Assembly: GCF_003449035.1 (NCBI RefSeq)
Contig: NZ_QRGB01000001.1
Span: forward strand, 2,294,001 to 2,358,000
Reading direction: 5' to 3'
DNA: 64,000 bases
Origin: Pedobacter indicus
GTDB taxonomy: Bacteria; Bacteroidota; Bacteroidia; Sphingobacteriales; Sphingobacteriaceae
Shown here in pieces: positions 17,337 to 25,491 of this stretch. The first letter of the stretch is position 1; every line of letters begins with the position of its first letter. Both the position numbers and the translations under genes were made by a program. The notes beneath the pieces were generated by a model that was given only the letters and a program-made list of their open reading frames with translations, did not search any database and was not told the DNA's origin.

Positions 17337-18128
17337 ATGGTTGACTTTGAAAATATAACTACCCAACTGGCCGGAATTTGTAGTCGAGTAGGCTCATATA
17401 TAAGGCAAGAGTATCAAAATTTTTCGTCTAGTAAGGTGGAAGTAAAGGGTATCCGTGATACAGTTTCGTATGTTGACAAAGAGTCTGAACGCCAATTAGT
17501 AGAATACATTAAACCGCTGATACCTGCTGCGGGTTTTATTACAGAGGAAGGAACGGAAAAAAGCAAGGGCGAAGTGTATAATTGGATTATCGATCCACTT
17601 GATGGAACAACGAACTTTGTACATCGAATTCCGGTTTTCAGTATCAGTGTAGCTCTTCTTCGAAACGAAGAATTAGTGGTGGCTGTTGTTTATGAAATAA
17701 ATCAAAACGAATGTTTTTCCGCTTGGAAGGGTGGAGGAGCTTACTTAAATGGAGAACGAATTCACGTGAGCGATAATCGGCTTTTCGAAGAAGCCTTAAT
17801 AGGGACGGGGTTGCCATTTCGAGAGTTTGAAAAGCTGAACCCTTATATAGAGGTGTTAAAGTCCGTTATGCAAAGAACCCGAGGGGTGAGACGTATTGGA
17901 TCTGCGGCGGTTGACTTGGCTTATACAGCTTGCGGAAGATTTGATGCTTTTTTTGAGCAATACTTAATGAATTATGATATGGCTGCAGGTATTTTGCTAG
18001 TTAAAGAAGCAGGAGGAGTTGTTCACGATTTTGATGGAAGCGGTGGTATGTTAACGAAAGGAAATATTGTTGCAGGCAATCCGACACTCGGCACCGCCTT
18101 GTTAACGGAAATAAAAAAGCATTTTTAA
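17337..18128 (+). CDS. Inositol monophosphatase family protein (SuhB-like)
   Basis: 263 residues, normal for the family. The metal site is intact: Glu70 in I-T-E-E-G, then the signature W-I-I-D-P-L-D-G-T-T-N-F at 83-94 (Asp86, Asp89), and a C-terminal Y-D-M-A-A-G in place of the usual W-D-x-A-A-G. These are magnesium-dependent phosphatases of inositol phosphates, related sugar phosphates or 3'-phosphoadenosine 5'-phosphate; the substrate cannot be told from sequence. It follows lgt after 7 bp and is probably in the same operon. Its stop codon lies inside the left arm of the terminator. Confidence 0.88.
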   Translation: MVDFENITTQLAGICSRVGSYIRQEYQNFSSSKVEVKGIRDTVSYVDKESERQLVEYIKPLIPAAGFITEEGTEKSKGEVYNWIIDPLDGTTNFVHRIPVFSISVALLRNEELVVAVVYEINQNECFSAWKGGGAYLNGERIHVSDNRLFEEALIGTGLPFREFEKLNPYIEVLKSVMQRTRGVRRIGSAAVDLAYTACGRFDAFFEQYLMNYDMAAGILLVKEAGGVVHDFDGSGGMLTKGNIVAGNPTLGTALLTEIKKHF

Positions 18129-18167
18129 ATTGATGGTAGTTTGATGCTTTTATCAACTTAAAAATGC
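18119..18167. terminator. Terminator between convergent suhB-like gene and nfu
   Basis: GCATTTTTAA (18119-18128) pairs with TTAAAAATGC (18158-18167), and an inner stem TTGAT/ATCAA (18130-18134, 18152-18156) extends it. The left arm includes the stop codon of the phosphatase gene. A T-rich stretch follows on the right and A residues on the left. Confidence 0.75.
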
Positions 18168-18223
18168 CCTTGTTCTTTTTGTTTTCCTGATGATATCTTA
18201 CTAAAAATGACATGTGCTTCTTT

Positions 18224-18778
18224 CTACATGGAGTCTGCAATAACTTCTTGGACTTCGGGCACCATTCGTTTTAACAATCCTTCAATCCCGGCTTTTAGGG
18301 TAATGATAGATGAAGGACAACCACTGCAGGAACCGCGTAGCTCAACAGTAACTACACCTTCATCATATTTTTGAAAGGAGATTGCTCCTCCATCTTGTTC
18401 TACGGCGGGACGAACATAGTCATGTAAAATCTGCTGAATTTTGACTTCAATGTCACTTCCCTCAAAAGTTACGTTATGATCTGGAACAACTTCTAGGATC
18501 GTAAGCTCCGATTCCACTGCACCTTTTACAAACTCTTTTAAAATAGGCTCAATATCCTCCCAAGCGCTATCTTGTGTTTTTGTGATTGTTACAAAATTAC
18601 TAGCGAAGAAAACACCATCTACGAAATTAAACTTAAAAAGCTCACTTGCGAAAGGAGATGCTTGTGCTTTTTCCATTGTAGGAAAATCATGACTTCCGTT
18701 AACAAGTAATTTGTTTACTAGAAATTTCCGCGTTGCGGGGTTCGGAGTTTCTTCCGTATATACTTTTATGACAGCCAT
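18224..18778 (-). CDS. NifU-family iron-sulfur scaffold (Nfu type)
   Basis: 184 residues in two parts. Residues 1-90 form the Nfu N-terminal domain (opening with T-P-N-P-A-T-R-K-F). Residues 110-184 form the NifU C-terminal domain with the cluster-binding pair Cys151-x-x-Cys154 in R-G-S-C-S-G-C-P. Proteins of this make-up bind a 4Fe-4S cluster at a dimer interface and pass it to client enzymes. It complements the iscS and A-type carrier genes near 60 kb. A TACTTTTG box on the minus strand (18813-18806) lies about 30 bases before the start, without a clear -33 element. Confidence 0.93.
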   Translation of the reverse strand: MAVIKVYTEETPNPATRKFLVNKLLVNGSHDFPTMEKAQASPFASELFKFNFVDGVFFASNFVTITKTQDSAWEDIEPILKEFVKGAVESELTILEVVPDHNVTFEGSDIEVKIQQILHDYVRPAVEQDGGAISFQKYDEGVVTVELRGSCSGCPSSIITLKAGIEGLLKRMVPEVQEVIADSM

Positions 18779-18845
18779 AGCTCATGTTTGTTGTTAGATA
18801 ATATACAAAAGTACAAAAAAAATGACCGAGAAAGTCAGTGCTAAG

Positions 18846-19451
18846 TCAAGAGGCTTTTCGGCGCGCAATTTCATCCCGAATTTTAGCAGCCTTTTCATAA
18901 GCCTCATCATTTAGCGCTTGCTGGAGCTTGTCTTTTAGCTCGGAGTCGGAGAGTGTAGAAAAAGACATAGGGTTGCTTTTTTCACTTGATTCACTCTTTA
19001 GGTTATCAGAGTCTAAATTTTCTAAAAAGGCAAAGTCATTGCCTTCAATTATGATACCCGCGGTGGAAAGGATAAATTCGTAGGTATAAATTGGACAGTT
19101 GAACCGAACCGCAATAGCGATCGCATCTGAAGTACGTGCGTCAATCTCAATATTTTTCGCGCCATCATTACAAATCAGTTTAGCGAAAAATATCCCGTCT
19201 ACTAAGTTGTAGATTAAAACTTCATCAACTTTAATGTTAAAAAGATCTGCGAAAGATTTGAATAGATCATGAGTTAGCGGGCGACTAGGTGTCATTTTTT
19301 CAATTTCAATTGCAATCGCCTGTGCTTCAAAACCTCCAATAATAATGGGTAGCCGTCTTCGACCATTGACTTCGCCGAGAACGAGTGCATATGCACCAGA
19401 CTGGGTCTGACTATAAGACAATCCGACGATATCTAATCTAATTTTATCCAT
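18846..19451 (-). CDS. Bifunctional nuclease family protein with C-terminal UVR motif
   Basis: 201 residues. The first 135 or so form the BFN (DUF151) domain, opening with I-R-L-D-I-V-G-L-S-Y-S and including L-P-I-I-I-G-G-F-E-A and R-T-S-D-A-I-A-I-A-V-R. A polar linker leads to a C-terminal UVR helix pair (about 167-200) with L-K-D-K-L-Q-Q-A and A-K-I-R-D-E-I, the motif by which UvrB and UvrC pair. Plant members have DNase and RNase activity; bacterial roles are not settled. It lies downstream of etfA on the same strand, past the etf terminator. Confidence 0.88.
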   Translation of the reverse strand: MDKIRLDIVGLSYSQTQSGAYALVLGEVNGRRRLPIIIGGFEAQAIAIEIEKMTPSRPLTHDLFKSFADLFNIKVDEVLIYNLVDGIFFAKLICNDGAKNIEIDARTSDAIAIAVRFNCPIYTYEFILSTAGIIIEGNDFAFLENLDSDNLKSESSEKSNPMSFSTLSDSELKDKLQQALNDEAYEKAAKIRDEIARRKAS

Positions 19452-19465
19452 GTATTCTCATTAAC

Positions 19466-19511
19466 AAAAAGGAGACGCGATTAGGAGTTGACTCTCCATA
19501 GATCACGTCTC
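19466..19511 (-). terminator. Terminator of the etfBA operon
   Basis: Read on the minus strand, GAGACG (19511-19506) pairs with CGTCTC (19477-19472), extended by GAT/ATC after one mismatch, and runs into five T residues (19470-19466). An inner GGAG/CTCC stem strengthens it. It lies directly after the etfA stop. Confidence 0.8.
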
Positions 19512-19519
19512 TGTGTCTT

Positions 19520-20491
19520 TTATCCCGCTTTGTAGGATTTTATAGCTTTGATCAATTTAGGCACTACTTCAAAGGCATCACCCACGATACCGTAATCAGC
19601 CACTTTAAAAAATGGGGCTTCTGGATCAGTATTGATAACAACAATGGTCTTAGATGAACTGACCCCCGCTAAATGCTGAATAGCACCCGATATGCCTATA
19701 GCGATGTATAGATTGGGACGAACAACGATTCCGGTTTGTCCGACGTGTTCTTCGTGTGGCCTCCAGCCAGCGTCTGATACTGGCTTAGAGCAGGCAGTTG
19801 CAGCACCTAATGTTTCAGCCAACTCTTCGATCAATCCCCAGTTTTCAGGCCCTTTTAACCCGCGACCACCAGAGACGACAATTTCTGCATCTGCTAAACT
19901 TACTTTATCGGTAGCGCGTACGATATCCTTTATAATTGTTTCTATAGTATCACGTGATTCCGGCGCGTAATCTTTTATTTCCGCTTGTCCTCCACTCTTT
20001 CTAAGTTCGAAGGAATTAGGTGTTAGAGAAATAATTTTGGTAGTTGATTTCAACTCAAGAAAAGCGAACGCTTTCCCTGAAAATGCTGATCGCTTAACAG
20101 TAAGCTCATCTCCATTGATTTCTGGAAGTTCGACAGCGCCTGAAGCAAGAGCTGCGCCCAATTTTGCTGCTACTCTTGGAGCTAAACCCTTTCCGCTGAA
20201 AGAGTTTGAAAGGACGATCACGTTAGCGTCTTCATCTTTTGCTGCCGAAGCGATTACTGAAGCATAAGCATGATTTATGAACGACTTATATTGATCCGAG
20301 CTAACGCTTAATACTTTAGTAGCTCCGTATTCTCCTAATCGCTCAAGATTTGATGACTCAACAGAGCCAATCGATATGGCTGTAAGGTTTGTATCGAGTG
20401 AATCTGCAATTGCTTTTGCGTAGGAAACTACTTCGTATACGGATTTTTTAAATTCACCTTCTGTATTTTCTACATATACTAATACGGACAT
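19520..20491 (-). CDS. etfA: Electron transfer flavoprotein alpha subunit
   Basis: 323 residues. The N-terminal two-thirds is the nucleotide-binding-like fold shared with EtfB. The C-terminal third is the FAD-binding domain with V-V-S-G-G-R-G-L-K-G-P-E-N-W and, later, G-Q-T-G-I-V-V-R-P-N-L-Y-I-A-I-G-I-S-G-A-I-Q-H (quoted here only as separated residues). EtfAB accepts electrons from acyl-CoA dehydrogenases and passes them to the quinone pool. It follows etfB after 35 bp and ends in a terminator. Confidence 0.97.
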   Translation of the reverse strand: MSVLVYVENTEGEFKKSVYEVVSYAKAIADSLDTNLTAISIGSVESSNLERLGEYGATKVLSVSSDQYKSFINHAYASVIASAAKDEDANVIVLSNSFSGKGLAPRVAAKLGAALASGAVELPEINGDELTVKRSAFSGKAFAFLELKSTTKIISLTPNSFELRKSGGQAEIKDYAPESRDTIETIIKDIVRATDKVSLADAEIVVSGGRGLKGPENWGLIEELAETLGAATACSKPVSDAGWRPHEEHVGQTGIVVRPNLYIAIGISGAIQHLAGVSSSKTIVVINTDPEAPFFKVADYGIVGDAFEVVPKLIKAIKSYKAG

Positions 20492-20526
20492 GTTTGTTTC
20501 TTTTTTTGTGTAACGTTTTACCTCGG

Positions 20527-21264
20527 CTATATTACACGAGCCTTGGTATGTAATAACTCAACCAGCTTTTCAGGCTCATCAGGTGAGACCAAGGTAACCG
20601 CTCCTCTGGCATCGGGTGTTTCGAAACTCTTTATTACAGACGTTTCTTCTACATTAATAGGTTCCACCACATCAAGGGGCTTGGTTCTTGCTGACATGAT
20701 TCCACGCATATTGGGTATACGAGGCTCAGCCACACCTTCGGAAACACCAATAACGGCAGGGAGAGGGAGTGATAACACTTCTTTTCCCCCTTCAACCTCA
20801 CGGTCAACTTCCAGTTTCTGGTCTTGAAGCTCCACCTTTTTTGCAATTGAAACAGAAGGGATATTCAGTAACTCACCAACCAGCCCGGCTACTTGAGCGT
20901 TGTTGTAATCGATCGATTCTCTTCCGGTTAATATTAGGTCAAAGTTATTCTCTTTAGCGTATTTCGCTATTTGATTGGCTACAAACCAAGCGTCTCTGGG
21001 AGTGGCATTGATTCTAACGGCCTTATCGGCTCCGATTGCCAATGCTTTCCTGATGGTTGGGTCGGTTCCTGCTTCGCCAACATTTATAACAGTTACTTCT
21101 GCTTTTCCGCCCTCAGCCATTTCGACTGCTTTAGCGAGCGCGATTTCATCGTACGGATTTACAATATATTGTATTCCTGATGAATTAAGTTCTGCATTAT
21201 CATTTGTAAAGGTTATTTTTGTTGTGGTATCTGGAACACTGCTTATACAAACTAATATTTTCAT
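20527..21264 (-). CDS. etfB: Electron transfer flavoprotein beta subunit
   Basis: 245 residues, standard for EtfB. Typical parts are V-N-P-Y-D-E-I-A-L-A-K-A-V-E, the AMP-binding region with L-T-G-R-E-S-I-D-Y-N-N-A-Q-V, and L-P-L-P-A-V-I-G-V-S-E-G. It binds AMP and partners EtfA. The minus-strand leader AAAAAAAGGAATATCT carries an AGGA ribosome binding site. The promoter lies in the 45 bp shared with the divergent TPR gene. Confidence 0.97.
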   Translation of the reverse strand: MKILVCISSVPDTTTKITFTNDNAELNSSGIQYIVNPYDEIALAKAVEMAEGGKAEVTVINVGEAGTDPTIRKALAIGADKAVRINATPRDAWFVANQIAKYAKENNFDLILTGRESIDYNNAQVAGLVGELLNIPSVSIAKKVELQDQKLEVDREVEGGKEVLSLPLPAVIGVSEGVAEPRIPNMRGIMSARTKPLDVVEPINVEETSVIKSFETPDARGAVTLVSPDEPEKLVELLHTKARVI

Positions 21265-21280
21265 AGATATTCCTTTTTTA

Positions 21281-21310
21281 CAAATCTAACAAAAACTAGC
21301 GATTGAACAA
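21281..21310 (-). promoter_or_regulatory. etfBA promoter overlapping the divergent TPR start codon
   Basis: On the minus strand TTG (21310-21308), a 19-nt spacer and TAGATTTG (21288-21281) fit the Bacteroidota consensus. The base at 21310 is also the first base of the TPR gene ATG, so polymerase bound here would cover that gene's start. Confidence 0.7.
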
Positions 21311-21657
21311 TGAGTAATAAACGTTTAGAGCAATTATTGACCTTTTTAGCTGATGGGTCAAAAGATCCATTTATAAAATATGCGATAGCAACTGAATATG
21401 CAAAAATAGGAGACCATGAAAACGCGTTAAAATACTATCAGGATCTTGTTTCAAACGAACCAATGTACTTAGGAACATATTATCACTTGGGACGCCTATT
21501 GGAAGAATTAGGGCACACTGATGAAGCGGTTGAGATTTATGAAAAAGGCATGATGGTAGCAACAAAAGTAGGGGACATGCATGCTCTTTCTGAGTTACGA
21601 TTAGTTTATCAGTCTGCCCTCGGTGAATACGGTGAAGAAGATGATGATGACCTCTAG
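21310..21657 (+). CDS. Small tetratricopeptide repeat protein
   Basis: 115 residues, about two and a half TPR units. One unit is centred on A-I-A-T-E-Y-A-K-I-G-D-H-E-N-A-L-K-Y-Y (25-43). The next is G-T-Y-Y-H-L-G-R-L-L-E-E-L-G-H-T-D-E-A (58-76). The end is strongly acidic (E-E-D-D-D-D-L). TPRs mediate protein contacts; no partner is evident. It has no signal peptide. Its stop shares the palindrome CTAG with the convergent dnaB stop. Confidence 0.85.
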   Translation: MSNKRLEQLLTFLADGSKDPFIKYAIATEYAKIGDHENALKYYQDLVSNEPMYLGTYYHLGRLLEELGHTDEAVEIYEKGMMVATKVGDMHALSELRLVYQSALGEYGEEDDDDL

Positions 21658-23201
21658 AACGGATCGTCATTCATATCATTCATTCGAGATGATCGGGTAA
21701 TGATATTTGAACTGAATTCTTCGGAAGGAGACAATCCGGCAGAGAATGAGTCAGGAGCTCCGAAATCATCCTCTAAATCAGTGAACTTAACAAATTTACC
21801 AACAAATTTCAATGGAACTGTCGCTATTTCACCGTTTCTGTGTTTTGCAATGATAACTTCTCCGACTCCGGCTGTGCTGTTTCCGTTTTCATCTTCAGTC
21901 AGTCCATAATATTCTGGTCGGTATAAGAAAAGAACCATATCGGCATCCTGCTCAATAGATCCTGATTCACGCAAATCTGACAACATAGGTCTTTTGCTGT
22001 TGCCGGGACGGCTTTCAACTGCACGACTTAATTGGGATAGCGCGATCACTGGAATATTGAGTTCTTTAGCGACAGACTTCAAAGCTCGCGAGATACTACC
22101 GATCTCTTGTTCACGGTTTCCTCCCTTACCATCTGTTTTGCCATGCATCAATTGAAGGTAATCTACAATTACCATTTGGATATCGTATTGCGCTTTTAAT
22201 CTTCTACACTTTGCTCTGAATTCAAATACGTTTAAAGCAGGGGTATCGTCAATTAGCAAAGGAGCTTCCGTCAATTTGCCAATTCGGGAGTGTAACTGCG
22301 TCCATTCATGGTCTGCTAAATTACCTTTTCTTAGTTTCTCTTGTTCAATTTCTGTTTCACCAGATATCAGACGATTTACCAACTGAACCGATGACATTTC
22401 CAAAGAAAATACTGCAACAGGTTTTCCATATTCAACTGCAGCATTTCTAGCGCAGCTCAACACAAATGCTGTTTTACCCATAGCTGGACGAGCAGCAATA
22501 ATAACTAAGTCAGATGGTTGCCACCCTGATGTGATACGGTCCAGCGCGGTGAAACCCGATGGCACTCCCGTTAACGAATCAGTCCGATCACGTAGTTTTT
22601 CTAGGGCATCGACCGCATTTCGCATAATATCGTCAATCTTTTGAGTATCGCGTCGCAGGTTATTTTGTGCAATATCAAATAGTGCTTTTTCCGCACCGTC
22701 TAGTAGTTCAAATATATCCGATGTTTCATCATACGCTTTTTTTATCGTGTCAGACGATATTTGAATCAGCTCACGCTGGATATACTTTTGGGAGATAATA
22801 CGCGCGTGATATTCGATGTTTGCAGCCGATACAACACGATCAGCTAATTGAGTAAGGTAATAGGCGCCGCCAACCATTTCTAAGGCTCCCATCTGCCTTA
22901 ATTCAGCTGTTACGGTTAGAATATCAATAGGTGAGGATTTTTGAAACAGATTCGTTATCGCTTCAAAAATTTTGCTATGTGCTTCGGAGTAGAAAGTTTC
23001 AGGTTTGAGAATATCAATGACAACCGAGAGTGCATCTTTTTCTAACATCAACGCTCCCAACACCGCCTCCTCCAAGTCAGTTGCCTGAGGCGGAAGTTTA
23101 CCAAGTTCATGAGCTATTTGTTGAAACCTGGATCTACGATCTGAAAAACCAGGCTTATTTGATCGATTAAAAGAAGGAGAAAAATCACTATTCGTACTCA
23201 T
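21654..23201 (-). CDS. dnaB: Replicative DNA helicase DnaB
   Basis: 515 residues. The N-terminal helical domain opens with P-P-Q-A-T-D-L-E-E-A-V-L-G-A and covers about residues 30-140. The RecA-like helicase domain has Walker A in A-A-R-P-A-M-G-K-T-A and Walker B in I-V-D-Y-L-Q-L-M. It also has Q-E-I-G-S-I-S-R-A-L-K and L-S-D-L-R-E-S-G-S-I-E-Q-D-A-D. No intein is present. DnaB is the hexameric fork helicase. The gene has a long AT-rich upstream region (23202-23544) shared with rlmB and ends in a four-base stop overlap with the TPR gene. Confidence 0.98.
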   Translation of the reverse strand: MSTNSDFSPSFNRSNKPGFSDRRSRFQQIAHELGKLPPQATDLEEAVLGALMLEKDALSVVIDILKPETFYSEAHSKIFEAITNLFQKSSPIDILTVTAELRQMGALEMVGGAYYLTQLADRVVSAANIEYHARIISQKYIQRELIQISSDTIKKAYDETSDIFELLDGAEKALFDIAQNNLRRDTQKIDDIMRNAVDALEKLRDRTDSLTGVPSGFTALDRITSGWQPSDLVIIAARPAMGKTAFVLSCARNAAVEYGKPVAVFSLEMSSVQLVNRLISGETEIEQEKLRKGNLADHEWTQLHSRIGKLTEAPLLIDDTPALNVFEFRAKCRRLKAQYDIQMVIVDYLQLMHGKTDGKGGNREQEIGSISRALKSVAKELNIPVIALSQLSRAVESRPGNSKRPMLSDLRESGSIEQDADMVLFLYRPEYYGLTEDENGNSTAGVGEVIIAKHRNGEIATVPLKFVGKFVKFTDLEDDFGAPDSFSAGLSPSEEFSSNIITRSSRMNDMNDDPF

Positions 23202-23544
23202 TGATTTATAAAAAGCTATTGAAATTGTTTTTAACTATACTTACTTTGGTTATTGGGGTAACAAAGGTATTTAAATTTAATCGATTTGACTATTTTCATT
23301 TACAAACATGACGAGTTATAAATTTTTTTAAATGTCATTGCATGCTCTTTTTCTCTAAATGTTGTTAACATTAGACGTTAATAACATGTTGGAAAGTAGG
23401 GAAACCAATTGATTTATAATCGCTTGTATTTTATGTTAATAAGTTGTTCGATGTGAATATATATGAACTCAATATAATATAATTGGCATGGATTTATTGA
23501 ATGCTGATATTATTGACGTACCTTCGTGCAGATTTTTTTAAATT
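23202..23544. other. 343-bp AT-rich divergent spacer between dnaB and rlmB
   Basis: No gene is seen. The spacer separates the starts of dnaB (-) and rlmB (+), so it must contain both promoters. A minus-strand TACCTTTG box lies at 23269-23262, about 60 bases before dnaB, without a good -33 element. The rlmB promoter is given separately. The rest is AT-rich with GTTAACATT/AATAACATG-like short repeats around 23360-23390 that I cannot assign. Confidence 0.5.
23497..23526 (+). promoter_or_regulatory. Promoter of rlmB
   Basis: TTG (23497-23499), a 19-nt spacer and TACCTTCG (23519-23526). The last positions read TTCG instead of TTTG, the same variant as at trpS. The implied leader is about 12 nt. 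Confidence 0.6.
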
Positions 23545-24318
23545 ATGCAACATTACTCAAGACCTCCAAAAAAGGAAACAAACCAAATGGTATTTGGTAT
23601 TCGTGCCGTTATTGAAGCTATCGAAAGCGGTAAGGAGATCGAGTCATTATTTATTCAACGGGGATTAAGTGGAGGATTAATTACTCAGTTAAAGACACTA
23701 GTAGGTCAACATAATATTGGATACCAGCAAGTGCCAATCGAAAAGCTGAATCGACTTACCCGAAAAGCACATCAAGGAGTAGTGGCTGTTATATCACCTA
23801 TCGTATATCAGGATATCGAAAATATAATTCCGGGTATATATGATAGGGGAGAGAGTCCGCTTATATTAATGCTGGACGGAGTTACTGATGTTCGTAATAT
23901 GGGTGCTATTGCACGGACGGCAGAATGTGCAGGTGTTCATGCGATTATAGTGCCCAAAAAGGGTTCGGCGGAAATCAACCCGGATGCTATCAAAACATCG
24001 GCAGGAGCGTTATTTAAAATTCCTGTGTGTCGAGTAGATAGTTTATATAAAACCGCAAAGTTCCTGCAAGAATCAGGCTTGCAAATGGTATCTTGTACTG
24101 AAAAGACGGAAGCAACTATATATGAGCCTGATTATACGAGCCCAACTGTGTTGATCCTCGGTTCAGAAGAAGATGGTATTTCTGATGATTTGATTCGTAT
24201 ATCGGAAAGTCTGGCTAAGATCCCGCTATTGGGTGAGATAGCTTCATTAAATGTGTCCGTGTCTGCAGGAGTCATAATCTACGAAGCTATTCGACAAAGG
24301 CATAACGCGTCTGTTTAG
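23545..24318 (+). CDS. rlmB: 23S rRNA (guanosine-2'-O)-methyltransferase RlmB (TrmH/SpoU family)
   Basis: 257 residues. An N-terminal substrate-recognition domain (about 10-85, starting with M-V-F-G-I-R-A-V-I-E-A) precedes the SPOUT knotted domain. Its three motifs are visible: D-V-R-N-M-G-A-I-A-R-T-A (motif 1), L-I-L-G-S-E-E-D-G-I (motif 2) and I-P-L-L-G-E-I-A-S-L-N-V-S-V-S (motif 3). The family methylates a ribose in 23S rRNA (G2251 in E. coli). It converges on manC with four bases between stops. Confidence 0.93.
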   Translation: MQHYSRPPKKETNQMVFGIRAVIEAIESGKEIESLFIQRGLSGGLITQLKTLVGQHNIGYQQVPIEKLNRLTRKAHQGVVAVISPIVYQDIENIIPGIYDRGESPLILMLDGVTDVRNMGAIARTAECAGVHAIIVPKKGSAEINPDAIKTSAGALFKIPVCRVDSLYKTAKFLQESGLQMVSCTEKTEATIYEPDYTSPTVLILGSEEDGISDDLIRISESLAKIPLLGEIASLNVSVSAGVIIYEAIRQRHNASV

Positions 24319-24322
24319 TCCA

Positions 24323-25405
24323 CTATAGATATTTTGATCCTTGTTTAGACTTCACGTCAGTTAATATCTGCTTAATATTTTGCTCCTGATCGCGGGGAAT
24401 AATTAATAATACATCTTCTGATTCAGCAATGATCATGTTGTCAATTCCCTGAAGCACAACAAGTTTGTCTTTTTGAGTGCTCACCATACAGTTGCTTGTA
24501 TCGTAAAACATGACATTGTCTTTTGGAATCGCTAAATTCCCAGAGAAATCCTTTTCTGAAAGATCATAGATTGACCCCCAAGTACCAAGGTCCGACCATC
24601 CGAACGTAACCGGTAAAACATATACATTTTCGGCTTTTTCCATGACAGCAAAGTCGATAGAAATGTTAGGGCAGCGCTGATAGGCTAATGCGATGAATTG
24701 TTTTTCCTTATCAGAGTTAAGATAGTGACTCCCATCAGAGAAAATGTCATTCAGTTCTTCGACGTGGTTGTGCAATGCTTTGATGATTGCATTAGCAGAC
24801 CAAATAAATATCCCTGCATTCCATAGAAAATCACCACTTTGGATAAATGTCTTTGCAATATCCAAACTAGGTTTTTCAGTAAAAGTCTTAACTTTTTTTA
24901 ATTCTGTTTTAGATGATCCATCAATATATTGTATATAGCCGTAGCCCGTATCGGGACGTGAAGGTCGGATACCGAGAGTAATAAGCCTATCATCTTCGGC
25001 AGCTGCATGAATTGCTGTTTTAATAGCTTCGTGAAAATTAGACTCATCTAAGATTAAATGATCAGAAGGGGATACGACAATTGTTGCGTCAGGATTTAAG
25101 ACCTTTATTTTATGACAGGCATAAGCGATGCAGGGCGCAGTATTACGCATAATCGGTTCCGAAAGTATGCGATTGTCTGAGACCTGTGGTAATTGCTCTC
25201 GAAGAATTTCGACATGAGACTCGTGTGTCACTATGAAAATATTCTCTTCTGGAATAATTGCCTTAAAACGGTCAAAAGTTGTTTGTATCAGCGTTTTACC
25301 CGTTCCGAAAATATCTAGAAATTGTTTAGGATATATGGTTTTGCTTACCGGCCAAAAACGGCTACCAATCCCGCCAGCCATAATAACCGCAAATATGTTC
25401 TTCAT
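24323..25405 (-). CDS. manC: Mannose-1-phosphate guanylyltransferase
   Basis: 360 residues, the short form without the C-terminal isomerase domain. The nucleotidyltransferase signature is M-A-G-G-I-G-S-R-F-W-P near residue 9, with P-K-Q-F-L and later T-F-T-E-K-P. The product GDP-mannose feeds mannose- and fucose-containing surface glycans. An exact 18-bp tandem duplication covers the start codon and upstream bases (25393-25428). It places a five-codon minigene, MKNIL-stop, in frame immediately before this ATG; see the repeat entry. Confidence 0.95.
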   Translation of the reverse strand: MKNIFAVIMAGGIGSRFWPVSKTIYPKQFLDIFGTGKTLIQTTFDRFKAIIPEENIFIVTHESHVEILREQLPQVSDNRILSEPIMRNTAPCIAYACHKIKVLNPDATIVVSPSDHLILDESNFHEAIKTAIHAAAEDDRLITLGIRPSRPDTGYGYIQYIDGSSKTELKKVKTFTEKPSLDIAKTFIQSGDFLWNAGIFIWSANAIIKALHNHVEELNDIFSDGSHYLNSDKEKQFIALAYQRCPNISIDFAVMEKAENVYVLPVTFGWSDLGTWGSIYDLSEKDFSGNLAIPKDNVMFYDTSNCMVSTQKDKLVVLQGIDNMIIAESEDVLLIIPRDQEQNIKQILTDVKSKQGSKYL

Positions 25406-25428
25406 CTATAATATGTTCTTCATCTATA
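25393..25428 (-). repeat. Exact 18-bp tandem duplication over the manC start codon
   Basis: The 18 bases 25393-25410 are repeated without change at 25411-25428. On the minus strand each copy carries ATG-AAG-AAC-ATA. In the upstream copy the frame runs M-K-N-I-L and meets TAG, whose last base is followed at once by the true manC ATG (stop TAG 25408-25406, start ATG 25405-25403). Both ATGs are therefore preceded by almost the same bases. Confidence 0.95.
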
Positions 25429-25491
25429 TTAATTGTTTTTATTGATTCCCTTATACGAATAAGTAAATCTTGATCAAATGTAATGATTTGA

